Source: Pedobacter sp. Leaf170 (lineage in GTDB: Bacteria > Bacteroidota > Bacteroidia > Sphingobacteriales > Sphingobacteriaceae). Taken from it: 64,000 nucleotides of DNA. The stretch lies in NCBI RefSeq assembly GCF_920984665.1, contig NZ_CAKLBP010000002.1, forward strand, positions 372,001 through 436,000. The letters are read 5' to 3'. Both the position numbers and the translations under genes were made by a program. The notes below the pieces were generated by a model. That model had not been told where the DNA came from. It saw nothing but the letters and a program-made list of their open reading frames with translations, and made no database searches. Below are positions 16,196 to 25,778 of the stretch, one piece after another; positions within the stretch are counted from its first letter, which is position 1; every line of letters starts with the position of its first letter.

Positions 16196-16291
16196 ATGCT
16201 TGAATTCTTTTTTGCGATATGCCTGTTAATTATCGTTATTTACTTTTTTAGTCCTTTTGAGGTTAAACTCGATGAGGAAGAAGAGTGGTAA
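16196..16291 (+). CDS. Small membrane protein of 31 residues
   Basis: The ATG at 16196 opens a frame encoding MLEFFFAICLLIIVIYFFS followed by an acidic tail ending DEEEEW. It has one membrane helix and a short charged tail, the layout of genuine bacterial small membrane proteins. It starts 16 bases after a well-formed promoter and ends 71 bases before the LpxH-like gene, so it would be the first cistron of that unit. An overlapping ATG at 16191 in another frame closes after 12 codons. I know of no named family for it. Confidence 0.55.
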   Translation: MLEFFFAICLLIIVIYFFSPFEVKLDEEEEW

Positions 16292-16362
16292 CATCTTTTT
16301 CAAAAATGTGAACTGCTTAAATAAAGCGGTAGTAAAATTCCTCCCCCAAAAATTTCTTGATA

Positions 16363-17214
16363 ATGGATAAAAGAAACGTAGATATCGTTGTGATATCTGA
16401 TGTGCATCTTGGTACTTATGGATGCCATGCCAAAGAACTTTTGAAATACCTTAAAAGTATCAAACCCAAAAAAGTAATTCTGAATGGAGATATCATCGAT
16501 ATTTGGCAGTTCAGCAAAAGTTATTGGCCGGAATCACACATGAAAGTTATCCGAAAGTTAATGAAGTTCGTTTCCGAAGGAGTAGAAGTTCATTACTTAA
16601 CAGGAAACCATGATGAAATGCTCAGGAAATTTGACGGAATGGAAATGGGGAGTTTCCATTTAAGCAACAAACTGGTTATGGAATTAGATGGTAAAAAAGC
16701 CTGGTTTTTTCATGGTGATGTTTTTGATGTAACCATGCAGCATTCTAAATGGCTTGCCAAAATGGGCGCTATTGGTTATGATACGCTAATTTTGATTAAC
16801 AGCTTTGTAAACTGGTTTCTTAATCTTTTAGGAAGGGAGAAAATGAGTTTTTCTAAGAAAATAAAGGCGAAATTTAAGGATGCGGTAAAGTTTATCAATA
16901 GTTTTGAACAGGTTGCCGCCGAGCTTGCTATTGAAAAAGGTTATAACTATGTGGTTTGCGGACATATACATCAACCCGAAAAGAGAGAAATTTTAAGTGA
17001 AAATGGTTCGGTTACCTATTTGAATAGTGGCGATTGGGTAGAAAGCTTAACGGCTTTGGAGTATAAGGATAAAGCCTGGGAAATATTTAAATACGACCAT
17101 AAAGATTTTACTAAGGATGAAATGGATGACGGAATTTTATCTGATGCGGAAGATTTAAAAAGTAAACTCGACATTAATTTACTGTTGAAAAATATTAAGT
17201 ATGAAATTGCCTGA
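16363..17214 (+). CDS. LpxH-like metallophosphoesterase (UDP-2,3-diacylglucosamine diphosphatase type)
   Basis: This 283-residue calcineurin-type phosphoesterase has all five metal-site motifs: ISDVHLG near the N-terminus, NGDIIDIW, TGNHDEM, FHGDVFD and GHIHQPEKR. This arrangement, with the long helical insertion between the fourth and fifth motifs, resembles LpxH and LpxH-like hydrolases that cleave UDP-2,3-diacylglucosamine to lipid X in lipid A synthesis. It may instead be an LpxH paralogue of unknown substrate, because such paralogues are common in this phylum. The ATG at 16363 is preferred over a TTG two codons earlier. A glycosyltransferase gene follows after 24 bases on the same strand, consistent with an envelope-lipid unit. 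Confidence 0.8.
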   Translation: MDKRNVDIVVISDVHLGTYGCHAKELLKYLKSIKPKKVILNGDIIDIWQFSKSYWPESHMKVIRKLMKFVSEGVEVHYLTGNHDEMLRKFDGMEMGSFHLSNKLVMELDGKKAWFFHGDVFDVTMQHSKWLAKMGAIGYDTLILINSFVNWFLNLLGREKMSFSKKIKAKFKDAVKFINSFEQVAAELAIEKGYNYVVCGHIHQPEKREILSENGSVTYLNSGDWVESLTALEYKDKAWEIFKYDHKDFTKDEMDDGILSDAEDLKSKLDINLLLKNIKYEIA

Positions 17215-17238
17215 TAATTTAAGATATTCGGGCAATCA

Positions 17239-18228
17239 ATGAAGATATTATACGCAATTCAAGGCACAGGGAACGGCCACATCAGCCGGGCAAGGGAAAT
17301 AATTCCTTTGTTGCAAAAACATGGTGAGGTAGATATTTTGGTTAGTGGAACGCAGGCCGATGTTAAATTAAGCCAGCCCGTAAAATACCAGCTGCATGGT
17401 TTTAGCTTTATTTTCGGTAAAAAAGGTGGCGTTCATCATTTTAAAACCTGGTTAAGCATGAATCTTTTCCGTTTCAGAAAAGACATGAAGCAGCTTCCTT
17501 TAAAAGATTACAATTTAATTGTTAATGATTTTGAGCCAGTAAGTGCCTGGGCTTGTAAACTTCAGGGTATTGATTGCGTTTCGTTAAGCCATCAGGCTGC
17601 GTTTAAATCAAAGAAAGTGCCCAGACCAAGAACTATCGATTGGGGTAAGGTAATTCTCAGCCACTATGCGCCAACAAAATACCATATTGGTTTTCATTTT
17701 GATAGATATGATAGTTTTATTTACACACCTGTTATCCGCACGGAAATAAGAGCGTTGGAAATTACCAATTTAGGTCACTATACCGTTTACCTTCCAGCTA
17801 TTGATGATAAATATCTGGTGAAAGTTTTAAGCAAAATCCCTGATATTAAGTGGCAGGTTTTTTCTAAACACAACAAAGAAGCTTATCAGTATGAAAATGT
17901 TTTTGTAGAGCCTGTTAACAACGAAAAGTTTAATAAGAGTTTGGCAAGCTGCGAAGGTCTTTTTACTGGTGGTGGCTTTGAAGGGCCATCTGAAGCGTTA
18001 TATTTAGGCAAAAAATTATTGGTAGCGCCAATGCGTTTTCAATTTGAACAGCAATGTAATGCCTTTGCGCTTAAAAAATTTGGTTTACCGGTTATTTGGG
18101 GCAGTACCAGAAACTGGCTCCCGATAATTAAAGAATGGGTAGAAAACCCTCAGCAGCATCAGTTCAATTTCCCTGATGAAACAGCGCAAATCATTGATGA
18201 TATGGTTAAGAAGTACGCTAGAATTTAG
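17239..18228 (+). CDS. Glycosyltransferase of the MJ1255 / UDP-glycosyltransferase-like family
   Basis: This 329-residue GT-B-type protein begins MKILYAIQGTGNGHISRARE, the nucleotide-sugar transferase pattern shared with MurG-like enzymes. It carries the donor-binding segment LFTGGGFEGPSEALYLGKKL near residues 240-262. The match is to the MJ1255/VC2487 family, which is widespread but poorly characterised. It has no signal peptide and is probably a peripheral inner-membrane enzyme. It follows the LpxH-like gene by 24 bases, so a role in modifying a lipid intermediate is plausible. The acceptor is not known. Confidence 0.78.
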   Translation: MKILYAIQGTGNGHISRAREIIPLLQKHGEVDILVSGTQADVKLSQPVKYQLHGFSFIFGKKGGVHHFKTWLSMNLFRFRKDMKQLPLKDYNLIVNDFEPVSAWACKLQGIDCVSLSHQAAFKSKKVPRPRTIDWGKVILSHYAPTKYHIGFHFDRYDSFIYTPVIRTEIRALEITNLGHYTVYLPAIDDKYLVKVLSKIPDIKWQVFSKHNKEAYQYENVFVEPVNNEKFNKSLASCEGLFTGGGFEGPSEALYLGKKLLVAPMRFQFEQQCNAFALKKFGLPVIWGSTRNWLPIIKEWVENPQQHQFNFPDETAQIIDDMVKKYARI

Positions 18229-18361
18229 CCTTTGCTTAGCAACTCTTTTTTCGCAACTTCTATCCTTGCTCTTTAGGTTGCGTTTCTGCATCCTTGCTTC
18301 TTAATCTTTACTTTTTGCGCTTTGCGGTTTTTATCTTTACTTTGCCCTCTGTATAAATGGC

Positions 18362-19342
18362 ATGATTAATCAGTTTAGAAAATTAAACCCTGTTAACCTT
18401 ATTTTATTACTCGCATACACTTTTTTTATGCGGATAATTCTTTTTTATCAGGTGCCTGAACAGCTTCATTTCGATTTTTTAGAGCCATTTGCTCATTTTT
18501 TAATCGATTATGATTCGTCGAATATGTTCTCGCCTGTGGCTAACATATTTTTCGCCGCAATTCTGGTATTTATCCAGGCACTTTTATTCAACAGGATAAT
18601 TAATAACCAGAATTTACTTACTAAGCAAAGTTTTTTACCCGGTTTAATGTATGTAACAGGCGCAAGCTTATTTATGCCATTTATGGTTTTAAGTCCGGCG
18701 TTGATTTGTAATTTCCTGCTCATCTGGATAATAGATAGGTTTTTGAAGCTGAATAAAAGCGCAAATTCTGTAACTGCAGTTTTTGATATTGGCATGATAA
18801 TCGGATTGGGGACATTAATTTATTTCCCTTTTATTTCGATGTTGCTGATGATTTTTCTCTCCTTATTACTCTTCAGAGCATTTAACTGGCGAGATTGGAT
18901 AGCGGGAATTGTTGGCTTTTTAACTGTATTTTTCTTTCTGGCTGTGTTGTATTACTGGAGAGATAATCTAACATCTTTCTATCAGATTTGGAAACCATTG
19001 GTAAACCGTTTTCCATCAGTTTTTAAAATTAATTATAACGATTATCTGGTGCTTATTCCTGTTTTTGTTATTATTGTTTTGGCCTCTTTACAGCTCCGCG
19101 AAAACTTCTTTCGGAGTTTTATAAGCACCAGAAAGGGCTTTCAGATGTTGTTTTTTATGTTTCTGATTGCTGGAGCCAGCTTTTACTTAAAGCCAGGTTT
19201 TCGGGTTTCTCACTTTTTACTATGCGTACCTCCGGGTGCGGTGCTTTTGGCTTATTACTTCAGCAATGCCAAAAAGAGGTGGTTCTACGAAACCTTGTTT
19301 TTGTTGTTTGTGCTTTCTGTTCAATACTTTCTGTTTGTTTAA
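18362..19342 (+). CDS. DUF6427 family integral membrane protein
   Basis: This 326-residue protein is almost entirely hydrophobic, with about nine or ten membrane segments and a short polar N-terminus (MINQFRKLNPVN). The start pattern and length fit DUF6427, a Bacteroidota family of unknown function often found near coaX and envelope genes. Clusters of aromatic residues at segment borders are typical of inner-membrane proteins. The gene lies 134 bases after the glycosyltransferase gene and 123 bases before coaX. Confidence 0.72.
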   Translation: MINQFRKLNPVNLILLLAYTFFMRIILFYQVPEQLHFDFLEPFAHFLIDYDSSNMFSPVANIFFAAILVFIQALLFNRIINNQNLLTKQSFLPGLMYVTGASLFMPFMVLSPALICNFLLIWIIDRFLKLNKSANSVTAVFDIGMIIGLGTLIYFPFISMLLMIFLSLLLFRAFNWRDWIAGIVGFLTVFFFLAVLYYWRDNLTSFYQIWKPLVNRFPSVFKINYNDYLVLIPVFVIIVLASLQLRENFFRSFISTRKGFQMLFFMFLIAGASFYLKPGFRVSHFLLCVPPGAVLLAYYFSNAKKRWFYETLFLLFVLSVQYFLFV

Positions 19343-19465
19343 CCTTTTTTAACAAAATGATACCTCGAAACTTGTTAAAGATTAATAGCTTTGTGGCTGA
19401 TTGAAGAGTTTTGGACTTTTTGATATTAGTTTTTTAATATTGAAAATAGATTCCGCTAAAGTTAA

Positions 19466-20200
19466 ATGCACAATTTAAGTATCGATATTGGCAATTCTGC
19501 TACTAAAATTGCCGTTTTTTCAGGCAAAGATATTGTTCATTATCAACGGTTTGAGCAAGTAGCAACGAGCGATCTGTTGCACTTAATCAATCAGTTTAAT
19601 ATTCAGAAATCGATAATAAGTTCGGTTGATGAAGAGATTAAAAGCTTAGAAGATTTTTTAAAGAATCATACAGAATATGTTCGTTTTTCAGCTTTGCTGA
19701 GTAATGGCGTATTAAATAAATATAAAACACCCGAAACCCTAGGTTTGGATAGATGGGCAGCAATTTTAGGCGCCAATGCTATTTTTAAAGGGCAGGCATT
19801 TTTAGTTATAGATGCCGGAACATGTATCACTTATGATTTATTGAATCAAAATCAGGAGTATTTTGGGGGCAGTATTAGTCCGGGGATAAACATGAGATTC
19901 AACGCTGTTCATCATTTTACAGGCCGGTTGCCCTTAGTAAAGTGGGATGATAAAGAAGCCATCCCGGCAGGAACGGACACACAGTCTGCTATTAAAAACG
20001 GCATTTTGCAAGGCGTTTTAAATGAAATTGAAGGGTTTATTTCCCTAAATAAGATACAAGAAAGTGCCTTAAAGGTAATAATAACAGGGGGAGATGCGGA
20101 TTTTTTGGTTAACCAATTACAAAACAGCATCTTTGCGCCTCTAATAATTAAAGATTCCTATTTGGTATTAAAAGGATTAAATGAAGCTATTGCAGATTAA
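19466..20200 (+). CDS. coaX: Type III pantothenate kinase
   Basis: This 244-residue protein phosphorylates pantothenate in the first step of coenzyme A synthesis. The ASKHA fold is shown by the phosphate-1 motif LSIDIGNSATKIAVF at the N-terminus, the LGLDRWAAILGA segment, the phosphate-2 motif VIDAGTCITYD with the catalytic Asp, and GGSISPGINMRFNAVH. Length is in the normal range. The outer-membrane protein gene begins two bases after its stop, so the two are coupled. Confidence 0.93.
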   Translation: MHNLSIDIGNSATKIAVFSGKDIVHYQRFEQVATSDLLHLINQFNIQKSIISSVDEEIKSLEDFLKNHTEYVRFSALLSNGVLNKYKTPETLGLDRWAAILGANAIFKGQAFLVIDAGTCITYDLLNQNQEYFGGSISPGINMRFNAVHHFTGRLPLVKWDDKEAIPAGTDTQSAIKNGILQGVLNEIEGFISLNKIQESALKVIITGGDADFLVNQLQNSIFAPLIIKDSYLVLKGLNEAIAD

Positions 20201-20201
20201 A

Positions 20202-21494
20202 ATGTACAGAAGAATAAATTATATTGCAGCCATACTCGTTTTTGTTTGTGGTTTAGGTGTTCAGGCACAGGTAACTACATCATCACCCTACTCAAGATTT
20301 GGATTTGGTAACGTAAAAGGTTCATTATTGCCTCAATTACGTGCTATGGGCGGCATATCTACTGCAGTAGGTAAGGTTAATGGCTTCAACTATATCAATA
20401 TGCAGAATCCTGCATCGTATTCGGGTATTACCCTAACTACAATAGATTTAGGCATGAGCGCCGGATTAAATTCACTTTCCAGAAATAATTTAAACGAAAC
20501 CAGCTTCAACGCAACTTTTGGTCACCTGGCTTTTGCTGCACCAATAAACAGGCGCTCGGCTATTAGTTTTGGTGTAATGCCTTATACCGATTTAGGTTAC
20601 AGCTATAAAAATTCGGTTAAGATAGATACCATGAGTGTAGATCAGCTTTATGAAGGTGAAGGTGGTTTATCGAAGGCATATTTTGGTTACGGATACAGAT
20701 TCGGAGACCATTTGAGCATTGGTGCTAACGTAGAATATATCTTTGGTAACTTAATTTCGACCCGAGCAACTGAATTTGCAGAAGTTGGAGCCTTAAACTC
20801 TAAACTTCAAAATAAAAACAGTGTTGGTGGTTTAAACTATTCTTACGGTATTCAGTACAATTTCAATGTTGCGCCAAAAACACTTGTAACCTTGGGTTAT
20901 TCCGGTAGCAGCTCTGGTAAAATTAATTCTAGCCAATCTTACTTCGCTACTATTTACCAAAGAGACCAAACCGGTAATGAGGGTACAGCTATTGATACAT
21001 TGAGCTCGGTTGTAAGTGCTAAATCAAACTTAAAACTTCCGTTATCTCATAATTTCGGTGTATCTATTCAACAAACAGATAAATGGTTAATTGGTGCCGA
21101 TTTTAGAATGAGCAAATGGGCTAATGTAACGCTTAATAATGTAAACCAAGGTTTGCAGGATAGCTACGGTGCATCTTTGGGTGGCCAATTTACACCGGAT
21201 ATTACATCTTACAATAACTATTTTAAACGTGTTGACTATCGTTTAGGTGTTAGTTATGATAAAACCTACATCAAAATCGGTAATCAGGATATTAAGCAGA
21301 TGGGCGCTTCCATCGGTTTTGGTTTCCCTTTACCATCGGCAAATGTGGGCTCAACCTTCTACAAAATTAACTTCACTACAGAAGTTGGTCAGCGTGGAAC
21401 TTTAACCAACAGCTTGGTTAGAGAGCGTTTCATCAACTTCCATTTAGGTTTTACGCTTAACGATACCTGGTTCCGTAAGTATAGAGTAGATTAA
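20202..21494 (+). CDS. Outer-membrane beta-barrel protein
   Basis: The ATG at 20202 gives a 430-residue protein with a signal peptide (MYRRINYIAAILVFVCGLGV, then QAQ) followed by SSPYSRFGFGNVKG, a common N-terminal pattern of Bacteroidota outer-membrane proteins. The body shows alternating beta-strand periodicity and ends with a C-terminal strand, as in FadL-like barrels. A start at 20181 inside coaX is possible but would put seven polar residues before the signal. It shares one base with the lptC start, so it belongs to the coaX-lptC unit. A role in moving hydrophobic compounds is only suggested by fold resemblance. Confidence 0.78.
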   Translation: MYRRINYIAAILVFVCGLGVQAQVTTSSPYSRFGFGNVKGSLLPQLRAMGGISTAVGKVNGFNYINMQNPASYSGITLTTIDLGMSAGLNSLSRNNLNETSFNATFGHLAFAAPINRRSAISFGVMPYTDLGYSYKNSVKIDTMSVDQLYEGEGGLSKAYFGYGYRFGDHLSIGANVEYIFGNLISTRATEFAEVGALNSKLQNKNSVGGLNYSYGIQYNFNVAPKTLVTLGYSGSSSGKINSSQSYFATIYQRDQTGNEGTAIDTLSSVVSAKSNLKLPLSHNFGVSIQQTDKWLIGADFRMSKWANVTLNNVNQGLQDSYGASLGGQFTPDITSYNNYFKRVDYRLGVSYDKTYIKIGNQDIKQMGASIGFGFPLPSANVGSTFYKINFTTEVGQRGTLTNSLVRERFINFHLGFTLNDTWFRKYRVD

Positions 21495-22069
21495 TGAATG
21501 GCAAAACTTTTTTATATGGTTTAATGCTTGGGTTGCCTTTATTTCTGGTTTCCTGTGGAGATGATGACTTAAAAAAGGCTAATGCTGTCGGAGATAAGAA
21601 GATAACCTTAAACCGGGACAGAACGCTTGGTGTAGAAATTATTTACAGTGATTCGGCTCGTGTAAAGGCGAAAGGTAACGCTCCGATAATGGATAAAGTT
21701 ACCCCATCTAACGGTGGCGAATACCAGGAAATGATTAAAGGGGTTAAGATAGATTTCTTTAACGTACAAACCGGTAAAATAGACGGAACGCTCATTAGCG
21801 ATTATGCTATTCGCCGTTCTCAGGAACAAAAAACCATTTTCAGGAAGAACGTAATTGTGAAGAATATTAAAGGCGATACTTTCTCCTCAGAAGAATTGAT
21901 TTGGGATGAAGCGCAAAAGATATTCTATTCCAAACAAAAGGTAACCGTTAAAACCATCGATGGGAACATTCTGGACGGGGTTGATTTTCAGGCACCGCAA
22001 GATTTTAGCACCTATACCTTTAATTCTGCAACAGGTCAGGCCGTTTTAAAAGATGCCATAGCACCTTAA
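21494..22069 (+). CDS. lptC: LPS export protein LptC, lipoprotein form
   Basis: This 191-residue protein has a lipoprotein-type signal ending LVSCGDD and then a beta-jellyroll-like region. Segments such as GVKIDFFNVQTGKIDGTLISDYA and VIVKNIKGDTFSSEELIWDE are typical of LptC. LptC sits at the periplasmic side of the LptBFG transporter and passes lipopolysaccharide to LptA. Bacteroidota versions are often annotated as lipoproteins. It overlaps the previous gene by one base and is followed by a PpiD-like gene after 131 bases. Confidence 0.85.
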   Translation: MNGKTFLYGLMLGLPLFLVSCGDDDLKKANAVGDKKITLNRDRTLGVEIIYSDSARVKAKGNAPIMDKVTPSNGGEYQEMIKGVKIDFFNVQTGKIDGTLISDYAIRRSQEQKTIFRKNVIVKNIKGDTFSSEELIWDEAQKIFYSKQKVTVKTIDGNILDGVDFQAPQDFSTYTFNSATGQAVLKDAIAP

Positions 22070-22200
22070 AAGCGCTATTTTTGCAACGCTTATTTGCTTA
22101 AAAATTAAACACTTGATAAATAAAATTTAGTATTTTCTTTTTTAAGGCAAATTTGTATCTTGCGCCCTCTTAAAAAAAACTAAATAATTTAAAGTACAAT

Positions 22201-24285
22201 ATGGGATTAATGACATTTTTGCGTAACCGTGCCGGATACATTCTTGTATTCATGATTGGTTTTGCAATTGTTGCATTTTTAGTAGGTGATGCAATTAACG
22301 TGGGTAAGCCTTTTTGGGCAGCCAACCAAAAAACTGTTGGTTCGGTTGATGGAAAAGACATCAGTATTGATGATTTCGGACCAAAGGTAGAGCAAAGTGT
22401 AAATCAGTTAAAACAACAATATGGTGGCGGTTCTAACGCTCAAATGCAATCAATGGCAGTTGATCAGGTGTGGAATGCAGAGTTAGCCAACGTGTTATTA
22501 ACTAAAGAATACGATCGTTTAGGTTTAACGGTATCAGAAGATGAATTATTAGATTTATTAGTTGGTCAAAATCCAAGTCCGCTAATTAAACAATACTTCA
22601 CAAACCCTCAAACCGGTCAGTTAGATAGAATGTCTTTAAACAGCTTTCTGAAATCTAAAGAGCCACAAGCACAAAGTCAGTCGCTTTTGTTGCAAACAGA
22701 AATTAAAAACCAGGCTTTACAACAGAAATATTCAAACTTAGTACGTAATTCAGTTTATGTTACTTCATTAGAAGCAACTGATGAATATACCAACCGTAAC
22801 AAGCTGGCTAATTTCAAATATGTAAATCTTGATTATACCTCTATTCCTGATGCTTCAGTTAAATTAACGGATGCAGATTACTCGGAATATTATGACGCGA
22901 ACAAAGCACGTTTCAATAATGCTCAGGAATTACGTTCATTTGAATATGTTACCTTCAGCATTAAACCTACAAAGGCAGATTCTGCTGCGGTAAAAGCTCA
23001 GGTAGATAAAATTGCTGCCGATTTCAGAACAGCTAAAAATGATTCGCTTTATGCGGCGATTAACTCTGATGTTAAAGTTCCTTTTACTTACTTAACTAAA
23101 GGTAAATTAGATCCTGCAGTAGATTCTGCTGTATTTTCTTTGCCTGCCGGAAGTTATTACGGACCAGCCCTATCAGGTAATTCTTATAAAGTAATCAAAG
23201 TTGTTGCTACTCGTTTCTCTCCTGATTCGGTTAAAGCAAGTCATATTTTGATAGACCCAGCTAAGGTAGGTGGTGAAGATAAGGCAGTTAAACTTGCCGA
23301 TTCATTAAAAAGCTTAATTGCCGGGGGTAAAAGTTTATCAGACCTTGCAAAAATCTACAGTGTAGATGGTTCTAAAGATAAAGGTGGCGATTTGGGTACT
23401 TTCGCTCGTGGTACAATGGTTCCTGAATTTGAGAATGCTGCTTTTGATGGTAAGACGGGTGATTTAAAAGTTGTGAAATCTCAGTTTGGTGTTCACTTAA
23501 TCAAAATTGAAAAACAAATTGGTTCGTCTAAAGTTGCGAAATTAGCTTACATCGAGAAATCATTAGCAGCAAGTAGCAAAACGCAGGCCGCAGCTTATAA
23601 GGCGGCTAGCAACTTCTTAGCTAATGTTAAAGGCAATGATTTTGCAAAGCTTGCAGCGAAAGATAAATTGAAAACAGCTGTTGCAGATAAAATTACGGCT
23701 ACTCAGGGCTTTGCTCCGGGATTAGATAATCCACGTAAATTAATTCAGGATGCATACGCGGCAGATAAAGGTGATGTTTTACCTGAAATTTACACCATGG
23801 GTGATGCTTATGTTGTTGCTCGTTTAACAGATGTTAAACCTAAAGGTGTTTTATCTTTAGATGCAGTTAAAAAAGAAATTCAACCAATGGTGTTAAGTGC
23901 GGCTAAAGGCAAATTGCTTGCTGCTAAGCTTGAAGGTGCTGGTAAAGGAAACTTAAATCAAATTGCATCAAAAGTTGGTCGCCAGGTGATGCCAGTTCAA
24001 AACATTGTTTTCGCAAACCCAATTATTCCAGGTGTGGCTCAGGAAAATAAATTGGTGGGTTCTGTTTTCGGTTCTCAACCGGGTAAGGTTTCTGCACCGG
24101 TTCAGGGTGAGCGTGGTGTGTATGTTTTCACTGTTGATGGATTTACAAATCCTGCTCCAATTGCAAATATGTTTAAACAAAAAGAAAGCATGTTAATGAC
24201 CTTAGGTCAACGTTCATTAGGTTCGGCTTTCCAGGCTTTGCAAGATAATGCGAAGATAAAAGACAATCGCGTGAAATTCTATTAA
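22201..24285 (+). CDS. PpiD-like periplasmic folding factor (SurA_N and parvulin domains)
   Basis: This 694-residue protein is anchored by one N-terminal helix (residues about 11-31, LVFMIGFAIVAFLVGDAI). It continues with a SurA-N-like chaperone domain (VDGKDISIDDF onwards) and a parvulin-type prolyl isomerase domain at about residues 345-445 (KASHILIDP, GGDLGTFARGTMVPEFENAAF, FGVHLIKI). It helps fold outer-membrane proteins as they leave the Sec channel. A second half without isomerase motifs extends to the C-terminus, as in PpiD. The length and order agree with the Bacteroidota PpiD-type proteins. A strong terminator follows 20 bases after the stop. Confidence 0.9.
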   Translation: MGLMTFLRNRAGYILVFMIGFAIVAFLVGDAINVGKPFWAANQKTVGSVDGKDISIDDFGPKVEQSVNQLKQQYGGGSNAQMQSMAVDQVWNAELANVLLTKEYDRLGLTVSEDELLDLLVGQNPSPLIKQYFTNPQTGQLDRMSLNSFLKSKEPQAQSQSLLLQTEIKNQALQQKYSNLVRNSVYVTSLEATDEYTNRNKLANFKYVNLDYTSIPDASVKLTDADYSEYYDANKARFNNAQELRSFEYVTFSIKPTKADSAAVKAQVDKIAADFRTAKNDSLYAAINSDVKVPFTYLTKGKLDPAVDSAVFSLPAGSYYGPALSGNSYKVIKVVATRFSPDSVKASHILIDPAKVGGEDKAVKLADSLKSLIAGGKSLSDLAKIYSVDGSKDKGGDLGTFARGTMVPEFENAAFDGKTGDLKVVKSQFGVHLIKIEKQIGSSKVAKLAYIEKSLAASSKTQAAAYKAASNFLANVKGNDFAKLAAKDKLKTAVADKITATQGFAPGLDNPRKLIQDAYAADKGDVLPEIYTMGDAYVVARLTDVKPKGVLSLDAVKKEIQPMVLSAAKGKLLAAKLEGAGKGNLNQIASKVGRQVMPVQNIVFANPIIPGVAQENKLVGSVFGSQPGKVSAPVQGERGVYVFTVDGFTNPAPIANMFKQKESMLMTLGQRSLGSAFQALQDNAKIKDNRVKFY

Positions 24286-24305
24286 TTAGAAATTCCGTAA
24301 ATTTG

Positions 24306-24339
24306 AACCGTTCTGATGTTAAGTCAGAACGGTTTTTTT
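24306..24339 (+). terminator. Intrinsic terminator after the PpiD-like gene
   Basis: AACCGTTCTGA and TCAGAACGGTT form an 11-pair stem with a TGTTAAG loop, followed by T residues. Its position also rules out the TTG at 24303 as the start of the DUF2480 gene. Confidence 0.93.
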
Positions 24340-24350
24340 ATTTGTTAGCC

Positions 24351-24866
24351 ATGGAAATTCAAGAGAACATCATCAATAAGGTAGCGAACAGCGGTTTAAT
24401 CACTTTAAACCTGGAAGATTATTATCATCCGGGCGAGCGAGTTGTGTATGATATAAAAGATAACCTTTTTCATGGATTGATGTTGAGGGAGAAGGACTTC
24501 AGGGAATTTATAAAAGCACACGATTGGTCTCAATATCAAGGTAAAAATGTTTCAGTTATCTGTTCTACAGATGCCATCGTGCCTACCTGGGCTTATATGC
24601 TTTTGGCTAATAAATTAAAGCCATTCGCAAATGAGGTGGTTTTTGGAAACCTGGAAACGCTAGAGGCAATACTATTCTCCAAGGCAATTGCTAAAATTAA
24701 TCCCGAAAATTTTGCAAATGAACGTGTAGTGGTAAAAGGTTGCGGAGACATTGATATTCCGGTTGCCGCTTATGTAGAAATTACAAATTTACTTACACCC
24801 GTTGTTAAAAGTATAATGTTTGGGGAGCCTTGTTCAACTGTTCCGGTGTATAAAAGAAAAGATTAA
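24351..24866 (+). CDS. DUF2480 family protein
   Basis: This 171-residue cytoplasmic protein matches DUF2480, a Bacteroidota family of unknown function. Conserved-looking parts are the N-terminal NKVANSGLITLNLEDYYHPG, CSTDAIVPTWAYML and GCGDIDIPVAAYVEIT. The ATG at 24351 is chosen because everything upstream in frame lies inside a terminator hairpin. The DUF3108 and DUF3109 genes follow. No activity can be assigned. Confidence 0.82.
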   Translation: MEIQENIINKVANSGLITLNLEDYYHPGERVVYDIKDNLFHGLMLREKDFREFIKAHDWSQYQGKNVSVICSTDAIVPTWAYMLLANKLKPFANEVVFGNLETLEAILFSKAIAKINPENFANERVVVKGCGDIDIPVAAYVEITNLLTPVVKSIMFGEPCSTVPVYKRKD

Positions 24867-25005
24867 ACCCGTTTCTGAATGTTGTTTTGGTGTTGCTGAA
24901 TTTATTAGATGTGCTCAATAAAAACTTGGATTGTTTTTTGCATATTGTAACAGGACTGCAAATAAAGCGTTATTATACGGTCGGACACAAACAACACACA
25001 CACAA

Positions 25006-25776
25006 ATGAAAAGGTTATTCACAATATTATTCACCTTTGCCACCTGGTATGCATCCGCTCAGGAACTTCCGCTCAAGAAGGAGCCTGTTTTCCAAGATGG
25101 AGAGGTATTAAGTTACAAGCTTCGCTATGGATTTATAACGGCTGCAGAAGCAACGATTAAGGTGCAAAATTCAGATTTAAAGTTTGATAACAAACCAACC
25201 TATAAATTAACAGTAGATGCACAAACCTCGGGCACTTTTGATGTTTTTTATAAAATAAGAGACCATTACGATTCTTATATTGATAAAAATGAATTGACTC
25301 CTTATTTCTATCAGGAAAATATCCGAGAAGCGAGTTATAAAAGACAAGACAAAGCCCGGTTTAATCAGGTTGGTAAAAAAGTGGTTTCGAACAGGGGAAC
25401 TTTCAGTACGCCAACTACACAAACCTTCGATTTGGTATCGGCTTACTATTTTGCAAGAAGTCTGGACATCTCTAAAATAAAAACAGGCGATAAGTTTAAA
25501 TTGAATTATTTTCTTGGTGATGAAATTTCGGCTTTGGAAGTTGAATATATTGGCAAAGAAACCGTTCAGAGTAAATTGGGTAAAATCAGGTGTTTAAAAT
25601 TTAGTCCGTCTATAAAACCTGGCCGGATTTTTAAAAAAGATAGCCGTTTGTACCTTTGGGTAACGGATGATGGAAACCGTGTACCGGTAAAGGCACAGGT
25701 TGAAATTTTAGTAGGTGCGGTAACGATGGAGTTAAAATCGGCTTCAGGCTTAAAATATGCTTTAGCAAAAGATTAA
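25006..25776 (+). CDS. DUF3108 family exported protein
   Basis: The ATG at 25006 gives a 256-residue protein with a clean signal peptide (MKRLFTILFTFATWYASAQ) followed by the DUF3108 domain (DGEVLSYKLRYGFITAAEAT, later FYKIRDHYDSYID). The frame is open further upstream to 24931, but that would place 25 polar residues before the signal. DUF3108 proteins are periplasmic, probably beta-rich, and unassigned; a lipocalin-like role has been suggested for relatives but is not shown here. The DUF3109 gene starts two bases after its stop, so they are one unit. Confidence 0.8.
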   Translation: MKRLFTILFTFATWYASAQELPLKKEPVFQDGEVLSYKLRYGFITAAEATIKVQNSDLKFDNKPTYKLTVDAQTSGTFDVFYKIRDHYDSYIDKNELTPYFYQENIREASYKRQDKARFNQVGKKVVSNRGTFSTPTTQTFDLVSAYYFARSLDISKIKTGDKFKLNYFLGDEISALEVEYIGKETVQSKLGKIRCLKFSPSIKPGRIFKKDSRLYLWVTDDGNRVPVKAQVEILVGAVTMELKSASGLKYALAKD

Positions 25777-25778
25777 TC

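Noticed and set aside
24303..24350. Upstream extension of the DUF2480 protein to 24303
   Set aside because: The stretch is a terminator hairpin with a T-run, so the added 16 residues would be an artefact.
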